Below, one piece after another: positions 16,147 through 25,107 of a DNA stretch of 50,332 nt (positions within the stretch are counted from its first letter, which is position 1; every line of letters begins with the position of its first letter). The notes beneath the pieces were generated by a model that was not told the DNA's origin, made no database searches, and saw only the letters and a list, made by a program, of their open reading frames with translations. The translations under genes were made by a program, and so were the position numbers. Origin of the DNA: Clostridiales bacterium (GTDB taxonomy: Bacteria > Bacillota > Clostridia > Lachnospirales > Lachnospiraceae); assembly GCA_012520655.1 (NCBI GenBank), contig JAAYNW010000085.1, positions 1 through 50,332 of the forward strand, read 5' to 3'.

Positions 16147-16875
16147 GTGAATATAGTTAGAACAAAAGATTATAAAGATATGAGCAGAAAGGCTGCAAGT
16201 ATTATTTCTTCACAGATTATTATGAAACCTAATTGTGTTTTAGGACTGGCAACAGGCTCCACGCCGATAGGAACCTACGAGCAGCTGGTGGAGTGGTATA
16301 ATAACGGAGACTTGGATTTTTCCAAAGTTACTTCCGTGAATTTGGATGAATATAAAGGACTTACAAAAGACAACGATCAGAGCTATTATTATTTTATGAA
16401 TGCTCATCTTTTTAGTAAGGTAAACATAAATAAGGCGAATACGCATCTCCCGGACGGGACAGAGCTTGACAGCGACAAAGCATGCAGCGATTATAATAAA
16501 GTGATTGAATCGGTGGGGGGTATCGATTTACAGCTTTTGGGACTTGGACATAACGGACATATCGGCTTCAATGAACCGGCAGATGAATTCATTCCGGATA
16601 CACATTGCGTAGATTTGACACCCTCTACCATTGAGGCTAACAAGAGATTCTTTGCATCCTATGACGATGTACCGAAGCAGGCTTATACAATGGGAATCAG
16701 AACGATTATGCTGGCGAAACGTGTATTGGTAGTCGTAAGCGGAGAAGAGAAAGCCGGTATTGTCAGAGATGCCTTTTTCGGACCGATTACTCCTAAGGTA
16801 CAAGCCTCCATCTTACAGCTTCACCCGAATGTTACGCTGGTTGCGGATGAAGCGGCATTGTCTTATGTAAAATAA
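16147..16875 (+). CDS. nagB: Glucosamine-6-phosphate deaminase
   Basis: Cytosolic deaminase/isomerase that converts glucosamine-6-phosphate to fructose-6-phosphate and ammonia, linking GlcNAc to glycolysis. Motifs: LGLATGSTPIGTYEQL (phosphate loop), VNLDEYKGL (catalytic Asp), LGLGHNGHIGFNEP (catalytic His/Glu region). The frame is open from GTG 16120, but AGGAG at 16137-16141 sits five bases before GTG 16147, giving a 242-residue protein of normal length for the monomeric Gram-positive type. Followed after 70 bases by nagA. Confidence 0.95.
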   Translation: MNIVRTKDYKDMSRKAASIISSQIIMKPNCVLGLATGSTPIGTYEQLVEWYNNGDLDFSKVTSVNLDEYKGLTKDNDQSYYYFMNAHLFSKVNINKANTHLPDGTELDSDKACSDYNKVIESVGGIDLQLLGLGHNGHIGFNEPADEFIPDTHCVDLTPSTIEANKRFFASYDDVPKQAYTMGIRTIMLAKRVLVVVSGEEKAGIVRDAFFGPITPKVQASILQLHPNVTLVADEAALSYVK

Positions 16876-16945
16876 TGAGGTAAAATGGTATATAATTAGT
16901 TTTACTATGTAAAATAAAACCGGTTTGAAAGGAGGATTTGAATAT

Positions 16946-18082
16946 ATGATTATTAAAAATGCGAATGTTTTTACCGAAGAAGGCAAATTTGTAAAACAAG
17001 ACATTTATATAAAGGGCGGGCAGTTTGTAAAAGATGAAGCAGAAGCAAGTGCTGACGAGGTTATAGATGCGGAAGGCTGTTTTGCCGTTCCCGGTCTGAC
17101 AGATATTCATTTTCACGGTTGCGTAGGATATGATTTTTGTGACGGAACGGAAGAAGCAATCACTAAAATTGCGGAATATCAAGCATCCATAGGTGTTACA
17201 TCTATTGTTCCGGCGACTATGACGTTGGGAGAAGATGTTTTAAAAGGGATTTGCGAAACGGCTGCTGTATATAGAAAAACGAATAAAAATGAAAAGGCCG
17301 CGGATTTATGCGGTATCAATATGGAAGGCCCTTTTCTTGCGGAAAGTAAGAAAGGAGCACAGAACAGCACATATCTTCACAAACCTGATGGGGGTATGTA
17401 TGATCGTTTGAATGAAGCTTCGGATCATTTGATAAAGCTGGTTGCCATTGCACCTGAAGTTGAAGGCGCCATGGATTTCATTCAGGCGAAAAAAGGAGAA
17501 GTGGTTTTATCTACTGCGCATACCGCAGCGGATTATGAGACAGCGATGGAAGCCTTTGAGAAGGGTGCAACGCACGTAACTCATTTATATAATGCGATGA
17601 ATCCATATACGCATAGGGCACCGGGACTAATAGGCGCCGCTGCAGACTCAGGAGCGGAAGTAGAACTTATCAGCGACGGGGTGCATGTACATCCTTCAGT
17701 TGTTCGCAATACCTTTAAACTGTTCGGAGAAGATAAGGTAATTTTAATCAGTGACAGTATGATGGCCACGGGTCTGGATGACGGTGATTACAGTCTTGGC
17801 GGGCAGGCGGTAAAGGTTGTGGGCAATCTTGCAACTTTAGCTGACGGAACTATTGCAGGTTCTGCCACCAATTTGATGGATTGTGTGAGAACTGCTGTGC
17901 TTAAGATGCACATTCCGCTTGAAACAGCAATAAAATGTGCGGCTTCTAACCCGGCAAAGAGCGTAGGTATATATGATAAATACGGCAGTATAACACCCGG
18001 AAAGATAGCGAATGTAGTTTTGCTTAAGAAGGATGATCTTGCTTTGGAGACTGTAATTTTGCGGGGAAAGAAATTGTCATAA
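16946..18082 (+). CDS. nagA: N-acetylglucosamine-6-phosphate deacetylase
   Basis: Amidohydrolase-superfamily enzyme that removes acetate from GlcNAc-6-phosphate and feeds NagB. The metal motif DIHFHGCVGYD is near residue 55, the conserved MEGPFL carries the metal-binding Glu, HTAADYETA and THLYNAMNPYTHR supply metal and substrate histidines, and ILISDSMMATG contains the catalytic Asp. Length 378 residues. TTG 16925 is in frame upstream, but AAAGGAGG at 16928-16935 points to ATG 16946. Last gene of the operon; a terminator follows at 18096. Confidence 0.95.
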   Translation: MIIKNANVFTEEGKFVKQDIYIKGGQFVKDEAEASADEVIDAEGCFAVPGLTDIHFHGCVGYDFCDGTEEAITKIAEYQASIGVTSIVPATMTLGEDVLKGICETAAVYRKTNKNEKAADLCGINMEGPFLAESKKGAQNSTYLHKPDGGMYDRLNEASDHLIKLVAIAPEVEGAMDFIQAKKGEVVLSTAHTAADYETAMEAFEKGATHVTHLYNAMNPYTHRAPGLIGAAADSGAEVELISDGVHVHPSVVRNTFKLFGEDKVILISDSMMATGLDDGDYSLGGQAVKVVGNLATLADGTIAGSATNLMDCVRTAVLKMHIPLETAIKCAASNPAKSVGIYDKYGSITPGKIANVVLLKKDDLALETVILRGKKLS

Positions 18083-18095
18083 GAATAGATGATGC

Positions 18096-18133
18096 AGGAT
18101 GTGGAAAGGATGAATTCTTCCGCATCCTTTTTT
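18096..18133 (+). terminator. Terminator after nagA
   Basis: AGGATGTGGAA (18096-18106) pairs with TTCCGCATCCT (18118-18128, one G-T wobble), followed by six T residues. It closes the GlcNAc operon. Confidence 0.85.
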
Positions 18134-18276
18134 AAATTAATTTATACGTGGCACTTTTAAAATCATTTATTTTAGTGTATAGTACATTATGTATGGATAT
18201 AGTATGAAAGAATAATAATTGCAGTGTATATATGGTTATATTGTATGATACATACTAGGGTTTATGAGGAATAGGC

Positions 18277-18600
18277 ATGGATTGTAAAGAAATAAATAAA
18301 ATGATACCGGCATTTTTAAATAAGGAATTAAGCGGCAGAGAATTGGATGATTTTATGGAGCACATATCAAAATGTCCGGAATGCAAGGAAGAGCTTAGCA
18401 TACAATTTCTCGTTTTGGAGGGTATGGTAAGCCTGCAGGACGGTAATACTTTTGATTTGCGCAAGAGACTTGACAAGCAGTTGGATGAAGCGAGAAGAAA
18501 AATCCGAATTAGAAAAGGTGTACATTTTTTTGTATATGGACTTGAGATTCTGGCGATTATAACCATGATAATAATTATCGTACTGATAATGGTGTTATAA
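18277..18600 (+). CDS. Zinc-finger anti-sigma-like single-pass membrane protein
   Basis: A 107-residue protein with the architecture of a small anti-sigma factor. It has an N-terminal zinc-binding region with Cys3 and the HxxxCxxC motif HISKCPEC at about residues 29-36, a short charged helical linker, and a C-terminal hydrophobic helix (about 85-105) ending at the C-terminus. In such proteins the zinc domain holds an ECF sigma factor at the membrane. No sigma gene lies next to it and almost nothing would protrude outside, so the partner is unknown. The upstream 140 bases are AT-rich with GTATG/CATAC dyads. Could also be a general zinc-ribbon-like membrane protein. Confidence 0.7.
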   Translation: MDCKEINKMIPAFLNKELSGRELDDFMEHISKCPECKEELSIQFLVLEGMVSLQDGNTFDLRKRLDKQLDEARRKIRIRKGVHFFVYGLEILAIITMIIIIVLIMVL

Positions 18601-18633
18601 ATATTTCAGATGTGTTGGGGAGATTGGAAGCAT

Positions 18634-21282
18634 ATGAGTAAGATAGTTTTAATAGACGGACACAGTATTCTTAACAGGGCGTTTTATGGAGTTCCAGACT
18701 TGAGCAATGCAAAAGGGCTGCATACGAATGCGATTTATGGATTCCTAAATATAATGTTTAAGATTCTGGATGAGGAAAATCCGGAGTATCTTGCTGTGGC
18801 GTTTGATGTCAAAGAGCCTACCTTTCGCCATGAAATATATAAGGAATATAAAGGTACGAGAAAACCGATGCCGGCAGAGCTGCATGAACAAGTGCCGGTA
18901 TTGAAGGATGTGCTGAGGGCAATGGGAATAAAAATTATGGAGAAGCCGGGCCTGGAGGCGGATGATATCTTAGGAACATTGGCCAAACGCTCAGAGAAAG
19001 AAGGGATGGAAGTTGCCCTTATTTCGGGAGATCGTGATTTGCTTCAAATAGCCTCCGAACATACTAAAATCAGAATCCCCAAGACAAAGGGCGGAAAAAC
19101 GGAAATAGAGGATTACTACGCGGCGGATGTAAAAGAAAAATATCAAGTAAATCCGCAGCAATTTATCGATTTGAAAGCGCTTATGGGAGATGCTTCGGAT
19201 AATATACCGGGGGTCCCGAAGATAGGAGAGAAAACAGCTACAGAACTTATGGTGAAGTTCGGTTCTTTGGATGGAATCTATGGGCATATTGAGGAAGTGA
19301 CTAAGAAAGCGATAAAAGAATCACTTATAAATAATAAAGCTTTGGCAGATTTAAGTAAGGTTCTCGCGACGATTAACGTGAATGGGGATATAGAATTTTC
19401 GTATGAAGAGGCCAAGATTCATGATTTCTATACGGAGGAAGCATATAAACAGTTCAAGAGACTGGGATTCAAAAATATGCTCAGTCGTTTCGAAAAGGGG
19501 CCGCTCTGTAACAAACAGACGGATTATTTTAAAGAAATAACGGATTTTGCGCAGGCAGAAGATATTTTTTCCATAGCGGAGAGACTGGGAGAAGGAGAGC
19601 GTGTAGCTTTTGACATCATAGAGGATAGTAGCAGGGAAGAGGACTTTGTGGGACTTACGCTTGCTTTGGGTGAGAAAGAGGTTTTCTTCATAAGAGCGGA
19701 AGGATTCTTGAAAAAAGAGTACTTAATGGACAAGCTGTCATCGCTTGCAGGTAAAGTGAAGCTTGTTACTTTTGATATAAAAAATAAATATAAATATATC
19801 GAAACGGATAAGACGGATAATTTGTTTGACATACTGATAGCGGCTTATTTGTTAAATCCTCTGAAAAACGATTACGAACCTGAAGACGTTGCGAATGAAT
19901 ATCTTGGACTTATGATTCCTTCCAGAGCACAGCAGTTCGGAAAAGAAAGCTTTAAGAAAACAGCGGAAAATAGAGCGAAGGAGCTTGTAGAATATGCCTG
20001 CTTTCTTTCCTATGTAGAATATATGGCCGCGCCTATTCTGGAGGAAAGACTGTCGGAGACGGGAATGGACAAGTTGATGCATGAGATAGAGATGCCATTA
20101 TCTTATGTATTATATGATATGGAAAAAGAAGGCGTTAGGGTAAGGCCTGATGAACTGAAGAGGTATGGGGATGCGCTGAACGGGCGTATCGGAGAGTTGG
20201 AAGAGAGCATTCATAGTCAGGCAGGAAGCGACTTTAATATTAATTCGCCCAAACAGTTAGGAGAGATATTGTTTGAGAAATTGGGGTTGCCGGGCGGAAA
20301 GAAGACGAAGACAGGATACTCGACAGCGGCGGATGTGTTGGATAAGCTGGCACCGGATTATCCCATTGTGGCAGATATACTGGAATACAGAGGGCTGACG
20401 AAATTGAAATCCACCTATGCGGATGGTTTGGCAGCATATATAGGAGAGGACAGTAGGATACACAGTACCTTTAACCAGACGATTACCGCAACCGGACGAA
20501 TCAGTTCGACAGAGCCGAATCTGCAGAATATACCTATGCGCATGGAATTGGGGCGTCTGATAAGGAAAGTGTTTATTCCAAAAGAAGGTTTCGTTTTTAC
20601 CGATGCGGATTATTCACAGATAGAGCTTCGTGTGCTCGCGCACATGTCCGGAGACGATCAGTTGATAGAAGCTTACCGTATGGATGAGGATATTCATAAG
20701 ATTACGGCGTCTAAGGTCTTTCACACGCCCTTTGAGGAAGTGACGGATATGCAGAGAAGGAATGCAAAGGCGGTCAATTTCGGAATCGTATACGGAATCA
20801 GTTCCTTCGGATTAAGCCAAGATCTTAGTATTTCAAGAAAAGAAGCATCGGAATACATTGAACAATATTTTGCTACTTATCCGGGAGTGAAGAAATTTCT
20901 TGATCAGCTTGTGGAGGATGCGAAAAAGAACGGCTATGTAACGACGATGTTCGGACGCAGAAGACCGGTGCCGGAGCTTTCTTCCAGCAATTTCATGCAG
21001 AGGTCTTTCGGAGAAAGAGTAGCGATGAATTCACCAATACAGGGAACTGCGGCGGATATTATCAAAGTTGCGATGATTAGGGTGTGGAGACGCCTGAAAA
21101 AAGAGGGTTTGCGGTCAAAGTTGATTTTGCAGATTCACGATGAACTGCTGGTAGAGACCGCGGTGGAGGAAGTATCTCAGGTAGAGCGGATACTGGAAGA
21201 GGAGATGCGGGCGTCTGCGGATCTGAAGGTAGTCCTTGAAACAGATATGCATACGGGAGAGAATTGGTATGAAGCCAAGTAA
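18634..21282 (+). CDS. polA: DNA polymerase I, proofreading domain degenerate
   Basis: An 882-residue Family A polymerase for gap filling and Okazaki fragment maturation. Residues 1-~290 are the 5'-nuclease (VLIDGHSILNRAFYG, GLEADDILGT, ALMGDASDNIPGVPKIGEKTA). Residues about 310-470 are the 3'-5' exonuclease fold, but the first metal motif reads FDIIED instead of the DxE form, so proofreading is probably lost, as in many Gram-positive PolA proteins. The polymerase domain has motif A DADYSQIELRVLAH, motif B RRNAKAVNFGIVYG and motif C QIHDELLVE. TTG/ATG alternatives exist upstream; ATG 18634 gives the standard N-terminus. Overlaps coaE by 14 bases. Confidence 0.95.
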   Translation: MSKIVLIDGHSILNRAFYGVPDLSNAKGLHTNAIYGFLNIMFKILDEENPEYLAVAFDVKEPTFRHEIYKEYKGTRKPMPAELHEQVPVLKDVLRAMGIKIMEKPGLEADDILGTLAKRSEKEGMEVALISGDRDLLQIASEHTKIRIPKTKGGKTEIEDYYAADVKEKYQVNPQQFIDLKALMGDASDNIPGVPKIGEKTATELMVKFGSLDGIYGHIEEVTKKAIKESLINNKALADLSKVLATINVNGDIEFSYEEAKIHDFYTEEAYKQFKRLGFKNMLSRFEKGPLCNKQTDYFKEITDFAQAEDIFSIAERLGEGERVAFDIIEDSSREEDFVGLTLALGEKEVFFIRAEGFLKKEYLMDKLSSLAGKVKLVTFDIKNKYKYIETDKTDNLFDILIAAYLLNPLKNDYEPEDVANEYLGLMIPSRAQQFGKESFKKTAENRAKELVEYACFLSYVEYMAAPILEERLSETGMDKLMHEIEMPLSYVLYDMEKEGVRVRPDELKRYGDALNGRIGELEESIHSQAGSDFNINSPKQLGEILFEKLGLPGGKKTKTGYSTAADVLDKLAPDYPIVADILEYRGLTKLKSTYADGLAAYIGEDSRIHSTFNQTITATGRISSTEPNLQNIPMRMELGRLIRKVFIPKEGFVFTDADYSQIELRVLAHMSGDDQLIEAYRMDEDIHKITASKVFHTPFEEVTDMQRRNAKAVNFGIVYGISSFGLSQDLSISRKEASEYIEQYFATYPGVKKFLDQLVEDAKKNGYVTTMFGRRRPVPELSSSNFMQRSFGERVAMNSPIQGTAADIIKVAMIRVWRRLKKEGLRSKLILQIHDELLVETAVEEVSQVERILEEEMRASADLKVVLETDMHTGENWYEAK

Positions 21283-21889
21283 AATTCGTATAATTGGCAT
21301 TACCGGAGGAGTAGGTTCCGGTAAGACGGATGTACTGTCATATATAAAGGAAAAATATAATTGTGAAGTGATTTTTGCTGATGAAGTAGCACATAAGGTA
21401 AGAGAACCCGGACAAGGCTGTTATGAGGAACTGATAGTACTTTTAGGAGAAGAGGTCCTGACGGAAGATGGGCAAATCGATAGATCCCGAATGGCGGAGA
21501 AGATTTTTGCCGATAAGGAACTTCTTAAACAGGTGAATAAGATTATACATCCGGCAGTCAAGAGATATATTTTGGCAAAGATAGAGCAGGAAAAAAAAGA
21601 TCAAAAAATAGATTTTCTATTTATTGAAGCTGCTCTTTTAATCGAAGACGGTTATGTGGATATTGTCGATGAACTCTGGTATATATTCGCTTCGGAGCAA
21701 GTCAGAAGAGAGCGCTTGAAGCAAACACGTTCCTACAGTGATGAAAAGATAGACGGGATTCTGGGAAAACAGCTTTCAGAAGAAGAATATAAGAAATATT
21801 GCAAGGTATTAATTGATAATAGCGGAGATCGACAAAATACCTATGAACAGATTGATAGGAAATTGGAGGAATATCTGTGGCAGAAATGA
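21269..21889 (+). CDS. coaE: Dephospho-CoA kinase
   Basis: A 206-residue P-loop kinase for the last step of coenzyme A synthesis (phosphorylation of the ribose 3'-OH of dephospho-CoA). The Walker A is GITGGVGSGKT at the N-terminus; VIFADEVAHKV and the PLLIE-like region (FIEAALLIEDGY) fit the family. The start ATG 21269 lies inside the polA 3' end with GGGAGAG 7 bases upstream; a TTG at 21236 is in frame but deeper in polA. The gene also overlaps the next gene by 13 bases, so polA-coaE and the FtsA-like gene are translationally coupled. Confidence 0.94.
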   Translation: MKPSKIRIIGITGGVGSGKTDVLSYIKEKYNCEVIFADEVAHKVREPGQGCYEELIVLLGEEVLTEDGQIDRSRMAEKIFADKELLKQVNKIIHPAVKRYILAKIEQEKKDQKIDFLFIEAALLIEDGYVDIVDELWYIFASEQVRRERLKQTRSYSDEKIDGILGKQLSEEEYKKYCKVLIDNSGDRQNTYEQIDRKLEEYLWQK

Positions 21890-23955
21890 GTAAAGAACAC
21901 TCGACAAAGAAATATCCGGGACAAATGGTTTTTGGTTTAGATATCGGGACGAGAAGTATTGTAGGTACGGTCGGATATCGTAATAATGACCATTTTTATG
22001 TAGTTGCGCAGCGCATAAAGGAACATGAGACCCGCGCCATGCTGGATGGACAGATTCACGATATACATAAGGTGGGAGAGACGATTAAATGTGTAAAGGA
22101 AGAACTGGAACAGGCGATCGGACGCAAGATGACGGAAGCGTGTATCGCGGCTGCAGGTCGTGTGCTTCGTACAATTAATGTTACGATAGATAATGATTTT
22201 GGCGGCGATAAGGAAATCACACAAGAGGATATTTACACACTTTCCATGCTGGGCGTGGAAAAGGCATATGAAGAGTTTCAGACTTCCAACGATACGGATA
22301 TGAAATTCTACTGTGTGGGCTATTCTGTAGTTCGCTATTATATCAATCATTACCCGATATCGAATCCGGAAGGGCATAAAGCGAAGGTACTCAGTGCGGA
22401 TTTGATAGCGACTTTCTTACCGGATGACGTGGTTGACGGCTTGTATAAAGCGGTTGGAATCGCAGGACTCAATGTAGCTAATATGACTTTGGAACCTATT
22501 GCGGCGATACAGGTGGCAATTCCCGAGATGTACAGGATGCTCAATATTGCGCTGGTAGATGTAGGAGCGGGAACATCGGATATATCCATTACGAAGGACG
22601 GGAGCATTATTGCCTTTGGGATGATACCGATGGCAGGGGATGCATTGACGGAGACGATAGCTCGTCATTGCCTGGTGGATTTCGTTACGGCCGAGCAGAT
22701 AAAACGAGATGCGGGAATATATGATAACATTTCTTACAAAGATATTATGTCGTTGGAGCAGACCATTTCCAAGGAGGAGATTCTGGAAGTGGTAGATCCT
22801 GTTATGAAAGAGATGGCGCTGAAGATATCCGATAAGATTAAAGAGCTGAACGGCGGAAAGCCGGTAAGTGCGGTATTCGTAGTAGGCGGCGGCGGTAAAA
22901 TGGAAGGGTATACGGACACCCTTGCGCAAGACCTGGGAATACAGAAGGAAAGGGTTGCGGTACGCGGAGAAGAAGTTATGCAGAAAATAGAGTTTCTGGA
23001 AGAGGGAGTAAAGAAAGATTCTCTGTTAGTGACTCCGATAGGAATATGCCTGAGCTTCTACGAGCAAAGCAATAATTTTATCTTTGTAGATTTCAACGGA
23101 GCGAGAATAAAATTATATGATAATAATATGCTGTCAGTAGCAGATGTTGCCATACAAGCGGAATTTCCCAATGAAGGGCTTTTCCCCAGACGAGGAAAGG
23201 AATTGAATTTTACGGTAAATGGGAAGGCCAGAATTGTCAGGGGACAATTGGGAGAAGCTGCGGTCATAAGAGTGAACGGGGAAGAAGCGGACATTCATAC
23301 ACCGATTCACAGCGGAGATAAGATAGAAGTGATCCCTTCTACGGCAGGAGCACCTGCATCCATGGAGTTGGGGGCGTTGAACGAATTCGGTGATGTTATC
23401 AATGTCATCGTCAATGATAAAAGAATTGAACTGCCCAAGTTTGCCAGCGTAAATGGGGAGCTTCAATCGAAATATTACAGCATAAAAGAGAATGATTCCA
23501 TAGAGCTGTTGAATTATTACACGGTAAAGCAAATTGCGGAATTCATGGATGTCATAATTGACAAAGATATGAATTTGTATGTTAATAATAAATTAGCGGA
23601 TATGGATACCTTTGTATATGAGAACTTTACCGTAATATGGACAATGGAGGAACTGCAGCTCTCGGATGTGGACAGCAGTACCGTGCAAACGGAAGAAGAG
23701 CATGCTCCTTTAAGTCAGGAAAAAGAGAGTGTTCAGAAGCCGGAACCGGTGACAATTGCTGTGATTGTAAACGGTAAACCATTAGCGATGACGGGGAAGA
23801 GCGCCTACGTATACGTGGATGTATTCTCTTATATCGATTTCGATTTATCCAAGCCTCAAGGCGCGTCAGTCATTACGCTGCTGAACGGGCGCGAAGCGAA
23901 GTATATGGAACCGCTTCAGAATGGCGATACGTTGGAGATATATTGGAAGAAATAA
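21877..23955 (+). CDS. FtsA-like actin-fold ATPase with long C-terminal extension
   Basis: 692 residues. The N-terminal ~400 residues follow FtsA: phosphate-1 motif FGLDIGTRSIVG (about 19-30), a 1C-like segment (ACIAAAGRVLRT), phosphate-2 motif LVDVGAGTSDIS (about 224-235), adenosine motif VVGGGGKMEGY (about 335). FtsA is the membrane tether of FtsZ. The last ~280 residues are not part of normal FtsA (about 420 residues). They look beta-rich with short repeating elements ending in D-x-I/L-E-I/V (HSGDKIEVIPS, KENDSIELLN, QNGDTLEIYWKK), and no obvious C-terminal amphipathic membrane helix is seen. GTG 21877 is chosen because GGAGGA sits at 21865-21870. ftsZ is not nearby. A PilM-like role is an alternative. 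Confidence 0.75.
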   Translation: MAEMSKEHSTKKYPGQMVFGLDIGTRSIVGTVGYRNNDHFYVVAQRIKEHETRAMLDGQIHDIHKVGETIKCVKEELEQAIGRKMTEACIAAAGRVLRTINVTIDNDFGGDKEITQEDIYTLSMLGVEKAYEEFQTSNDTDMKFYCVGYSVVRYYINHYPISNPEGHKAKVLSADLIATFLPDDVVDGLYKAVGIAGLNVANMTLEPIAAIQVAIPEMYRMLNIALVDVGAGTSDISITKDGSIIAFGMIPMAGDALTETIARHCLVDFVTAEQIKRDAGIYDNISYKDIMSLEQTISKEEILEVVDPVMKEMALKISDKIKELNGGKPVSAVFVVGGGGKMEGYTDTLAQDLGIQKERVAVRGEEVMQKIEFLEEGVKKDSLLVTPIGICLSFYEQSNNFIFVDFNGARIKLYDNNMLSVADVAIQAEFPNEGLFPRRGKELNFTVNGKARIVRGQLGEAAVIRVNGEEADIHTPIHSGDKIEVIPSTAGAPASMELGALNEFGDVINVIVNDKRIELPKFASVNGELQSKYYSIKENDSIELLNYYTVKQIAEFMDVIIDKDMNLYVNNKLADMDTFVYENFTVIWTMEELQLSDVDSSTVQTEEEHAPLSQEKESVQKPEPVTIAVIVNGKPLAMTGKSAYVYVDVFSYIDFDLSKPQGASVITLLNGREAKYMEPLQNGDTLEIYWKK

Positions 23956-23996
23956 GGCCATAAGGGCAGAAAAATAAAAAAGGGCAGGAGAAAAAT

Positions 23997-24797
23997 ATGC
24001 GGTTATGCAGTATAGCCAGCGGAAGCAGTGGAAATTGTATCTATGTGGGCTCCGACACAACGCATCTGCTGATAGATGTGGGAATCAGCGGCAAAAGAAC
24101 AAAAGAAGGACTTGAAAAGCTCGGAGTAAAGCCGGAGGAACTGGATGGAATATTTATTACCCACGAGCACAATGACCATATTAACGGTCTGGGTGTAATG
24201 GCGAGAAAGTATGGGATTCCCGTATACGGAACGAGAGGGACGCTCCGGGCGATACGGGAAACACAGTCGTTGGGGCAGATTGATGAATCGTTGTTTCAGG
24301 AAATAGAAGCAGACACAAAGATTACGGTAAAGGATATGGTGTTAAATCCGATGAGAATCTCACACGATGCGGCGGAACCGGTAGCATACCGGATTCGTCA
24401 CGGAAGGCAAAGAATCGGAATTATCACGGATCTGGGGTGCTATAATGACTATACTGTAGAATGTCTGAAAGGAATGAATGCGCTTTTGCTGGAAGCGAAC
24501 CACGATGTAAATATGCTTCAAGTCGGTCCCTACCCGTATTATCTGAAAAAGAGAATATTGGGTGACAGAGGCCATTTATCCAACGAGCTTTGCGGCAGGC
24601 TTCTCAGCAGAGTTCTGAATGACAATATGCAGACGATTGTATTGGGACATCTGAGTAAGGAAAATAATCTGCCGGAACTCGCATATGAAGCTGTGAGAGT
24701 GGAGATAACCATGGCGGATAATGAATATAAGGCCAATGATTTCCCGATACGGGTGGCGAGCAGAAGTGAAGTATCGGAAATGATAGAGATTGCATAA
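23997..24797 (+). CDS. walJ: MBL-fold metallohydrolase, YycJ/WalJ type
   Basis: A 266-residue metallo-beta-lactamase-fold protein. The dinuclear metal motif THEHNDHINGLG lies near residue 58, and further ligands appear in ISHDAAEPVAYRI, IITDLGCYND (bridging Asp) and VLGHLSKENN. The N-terminal CSIASGSSGNCIYVGS is the signature of the YycJ/WalJ group, which has 5'-3' exonuclease-like activity on DNA in related organisms and often accompanies the WalKR system. That system is absent here. AGGAGAA precedes ATG 23997. Confidence 0.9.
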   Translation: MRLCSIASGSSGNCIYVGSDTTHLLIDVGISGKRTKEGLEKLGVKPEELDGIFITHEHNDHINGLGVMARKYGIPVYGTRGTLRAIRETQSLGQIDESLFQEIEADTKITVKDMVLNPMRISHDAAEPVAYRIRHGRQRIGIITDLGCYNDYTVECLKGMNALLLEANHDVNMLQVGPYPYYLKKRILGDRGHLSNELCGRLLSRVLNDNMQTIVLGHLSKENNLPELAYEAVRVEITMADNEYKANDFPIRVASRSEVSEMIEIA

Positions 24798-24814
24798 TAG
24801 GAGGAGAAAATATT

Positions 24815-25087
24815 ATGAAAAGAACAATTATTACAGTAGTAGGAAAAGATACGGTTGGCATTATTGCGAAAGTATGTACATATCTTGCGGAGAACAATAT
24901 CAATATTTTGGATATTTCACAGACGATCGTTCAAGGATATTTTAATATGATGATGATTGTAGATACCAATCAGACAAACAGGCATTTTGGTGACATAGTA
25001 GATGAGCTCGGTGCTCTCGGAGAAGAAATCGGCGTTATTATCAAATGTCAGAAAGAAGAAATATTCGATACTATGCACAGAATATAG
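24815..25087 (+). CDS. ACT-domain protein (UPF0237 family)
   Basis: A 90-residue protein that is a single ACT domain: [29 protein letters not shown], given here as [15 protein letters not shown] then [14 protein letters not shown], with the usual glycine between strand 1 and helix 1. ACT domains bind amino acids or similar small ligands. AGGAGG lies 13 to 8 bases before ATG 24815. The gene is 20 bases upstream of the UPF0210 gene; this pairing is recurrent in Firmicutes and suggests joint function, which remains unassigned. Confidence 0.92.
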   Translation: MKRTIITVVGKDTVGIIAKVCTYLAENNINILDISQTIVQGYFNMMMIVDTNQTNRHFGDIVDELGALGEEIGVIIKCQKEEIFDTMHRI

Positions 25088-25107
25088 AAGAAAGAGGGAA
25101 AAGACCT

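Noticed and set aside
22417..22929. 170-codon minus-strand frame inside the FtsA-like gene
   Set aside because: Shadow of a confident gene; no start signals or motifs.
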